Source: Acidobacteriaceae bacterium dw_441 (GTDB taxonomy: Bacteria; Acidobacteriota; Terriglobia; Terriglobales; Acidobacteriaceae). From it: a stretch of 64,000 bases of DNA. Location: assembly GCA_018449715.1 (NCBI GenBank), contig JAAVVA010000003.1:454854-518853 (forward strand), written 5' to 3'. This document shows, in pieces, positions 61,279-64,000 of this stretch; position 1 is the first letter of the stretch; every line of letters begins with the position of its first letter. The notes below the pieces were generated by a model that saw only the letters and a program-made list of their open reading frames with translations, was not told the origin of the DNA and did no database searches. Made by a program: the position numbers and the translations under genes.

Positions 61279-61749
61279 ATGCCGAGAAAAGGTTATATCG
61301 CAAAGCGTGAGGTCGCAGCCGACCCGGTTTACAACTCCACCCTGGTGACGAAGTTCGTCAACTCGATGATGTGGGGCGGAAAGAAGTCGACCGCGCAGAA
61401 GATTTTTTACACCTCGATGGAGAACCTCGAGCAGAAGGGCGGAGATGAAGCCCTGAAGCTCTTCAAGAAGGCCGTCGAGAACGTGAAGCCCCTGCTCGAA
61501 GTGAAGAGCCGCCGCGTCGGCGGTGCGAACTACCAGGTGCCGATCGAGGTCAACCCCGAGCGCCGCACCTCGCTGGCGATCCGCTGGCTGGTGACCTATG
61601 GTCGCGCCCGCGGCGAGAAGGGTATGGTCGAGAAGCTGACCGCCGAACTGCTGGATGCGGCCAATGGCCGTGGCGCCGCGATGAAGAAGAAGGAAGATGT
61701 TCATCGCATGGCTGAGGCGAACAAGGCCTTCGCGCACTATCGCTGGTAG
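61279..61749 (+). CDS. rpsG: 30S ribosomal protein S7
   Basis: S7, 156 residues, primary 16S rRNA binder of the 30S head. Features: [68 protein letters not shown] and [15 protein letters not shown] at the C-terminus. Lies 86 bp after rpsL and 77 bp before fusA, the usual str-operon order. A purine-rich GAAGAAGAGAAGAAG precedes the ATG. Confidence 0.97.
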   Translation: MPRKGYIAKREVAADPVYNSTLVTKFVNSMMWGGKKSTAQKIFYTSMENLEQKGGDEALKLFKKAVENVKPLLEVKSRRVGGANYQVPIEVNPERRTSLAIRWLVTYGRARGEKGMVEKLTAELLDAANGRGAAMKKKEDVHRMAEANKAFAHYRW

Positions 61750-61826
61750 TGAATCGCCTGCATAGAAGCAGATTTCAGGACTAACGCAGTTTTACCGCGG
61801 GGAAGCCCGCAGATGAGAGATTAATC

Positions 61827-63917
<2,091 letters not shown>

Positions 63918-63925
63918 CCGGGGTT

Positions 63926-63945
63926 CGGGCTGCGGATGCAGCCCG
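63926..63945 (+). other. Hairpin after fusA
   Basis: CGGGCTGC and its exact complement surround a GGAT loop nine bases after the fusA stop. It has no T tract, so it may be a partial terminator or an mRNA-processing signal inside the operon. Confidence 0.4.
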
Positions 63946-63996
63946 GCTCTGAAGATCAGGATTCAGGTTTGAAACCGGCACAGCCGGAGAAAAAGG

Positions 63997-64000
63997 ATGG
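63997..64000 (+). CDS. Possible start of the next str-operon gene, cut by the window edge
   Basis: GGAGA (63986-63990) lies six bases before an ATG at 63997 and the window ends at once, so nothing of the protein is readable. By usual gene order it could be tuf or rpsJ. Confidence 0.3.

Overview
The window looks like chromosomal DNA of an acidobacterium, most probably class Terriglobia (subdivision 1; relatives of Granulicella, Edaphobacter and Terriglobus). This is inferred from gene families rather than any marker search. There are two Oar-like TonB-dependent receptors with N-terminal carboxypeptidase-regulatory domains, a 'VWFA-related Acidobacterial' protein, DUF5666, many small secreted proteins, and a G+C-rich composition with one clearly AT-rich exception. 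No rRNA, tRNA, CRISPR array, transposase or phage structural gene was recognised.

Layout. 1-4.2 kb: a receptor cut by the left edge (minus strand, open to base 1) and its probable XylR/AraC-type regulator. 4.3-11 kb: Tat-exported M19 dipeptidase, argG, a TetR-SDR pair with a clear operator, an AEC transporter and a Bcr/CflA drug exporter. 11.3-17.3 kb: two small proteins, kdsC, the large helicase lhr and a 58-residue DUF5522 protein. 17.3-24.7 kb: a minus-strand locus of DUF5666 protein, 1150-residue receptor without a recognisable plug motif, VWA protein and TPR protein. 24.8-28.8 kb: VIT-family metal transporter, then egtB and egtD (ergothioneine) around an RcnB-like gene. 28.9-34.7 kb: moaC and moeA, a TPR protein, queC, DUF2007, DUF3108 and an ICMT-like methyltransferase. 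34.7-38.2 kb: waaA-lpxK-waaC, the lipid A/inner-core cluster (kdsC at 12 kb belongs to the same pathway). 38.2-47.3 kb: secreted unknowns, GNAT, trmFO, der, a DinG-type helicase, queD and queE. 47.3-54.1 kb: unknowns, a nucleoside permease-like protein, DUF1440, a sodium symporter, a lipoprotein, a ribH fusion and nusB. 54.2-60.2 kb: two beta-propeller-type secreted proteins and an S9 peptidase. 60.2-64 kb: the str operon (rpsL-rpsG-fusA) behind a leader of about 460 nt.

How genes work together. queD, queE and queC supply the 7-deazaguanine (preQ0) branch although queC lies 13 kb from the others. moeA and moaC serve molybdenum cofactor synthesis. egtB and egtD are the two core ergothioneine enzymes. 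waaA, lpxK, waaC and kdsC build the LPS inner core. ribH and nusB form a common bacterial pair.

Most interesting signals: (1) a recurrent TANNNT box 5-7 nt before start codons that lack a Shine-Dalgarno, suggesting leaderless mRNAs; (2) the receptor-VWA-TPR-DUF5666 locus with a glycine-rich disordered segment where a plug would be expected; (3) a family of intergenic palindromic repeats confined here to 41.6-52.7 kb, two copies about 95% identical over 150 bp; (4) a ribH gene fused to an N-terminal glyoxalase-like domain; (5) an integrase-arm-like extension on MoaC; (6) a structured rpsL leader; (7) an AT-rich NHL-repeat gene whose terminator overlaps the end of the convergent S9 peptidase gene, next to an 11-base homopolymer.
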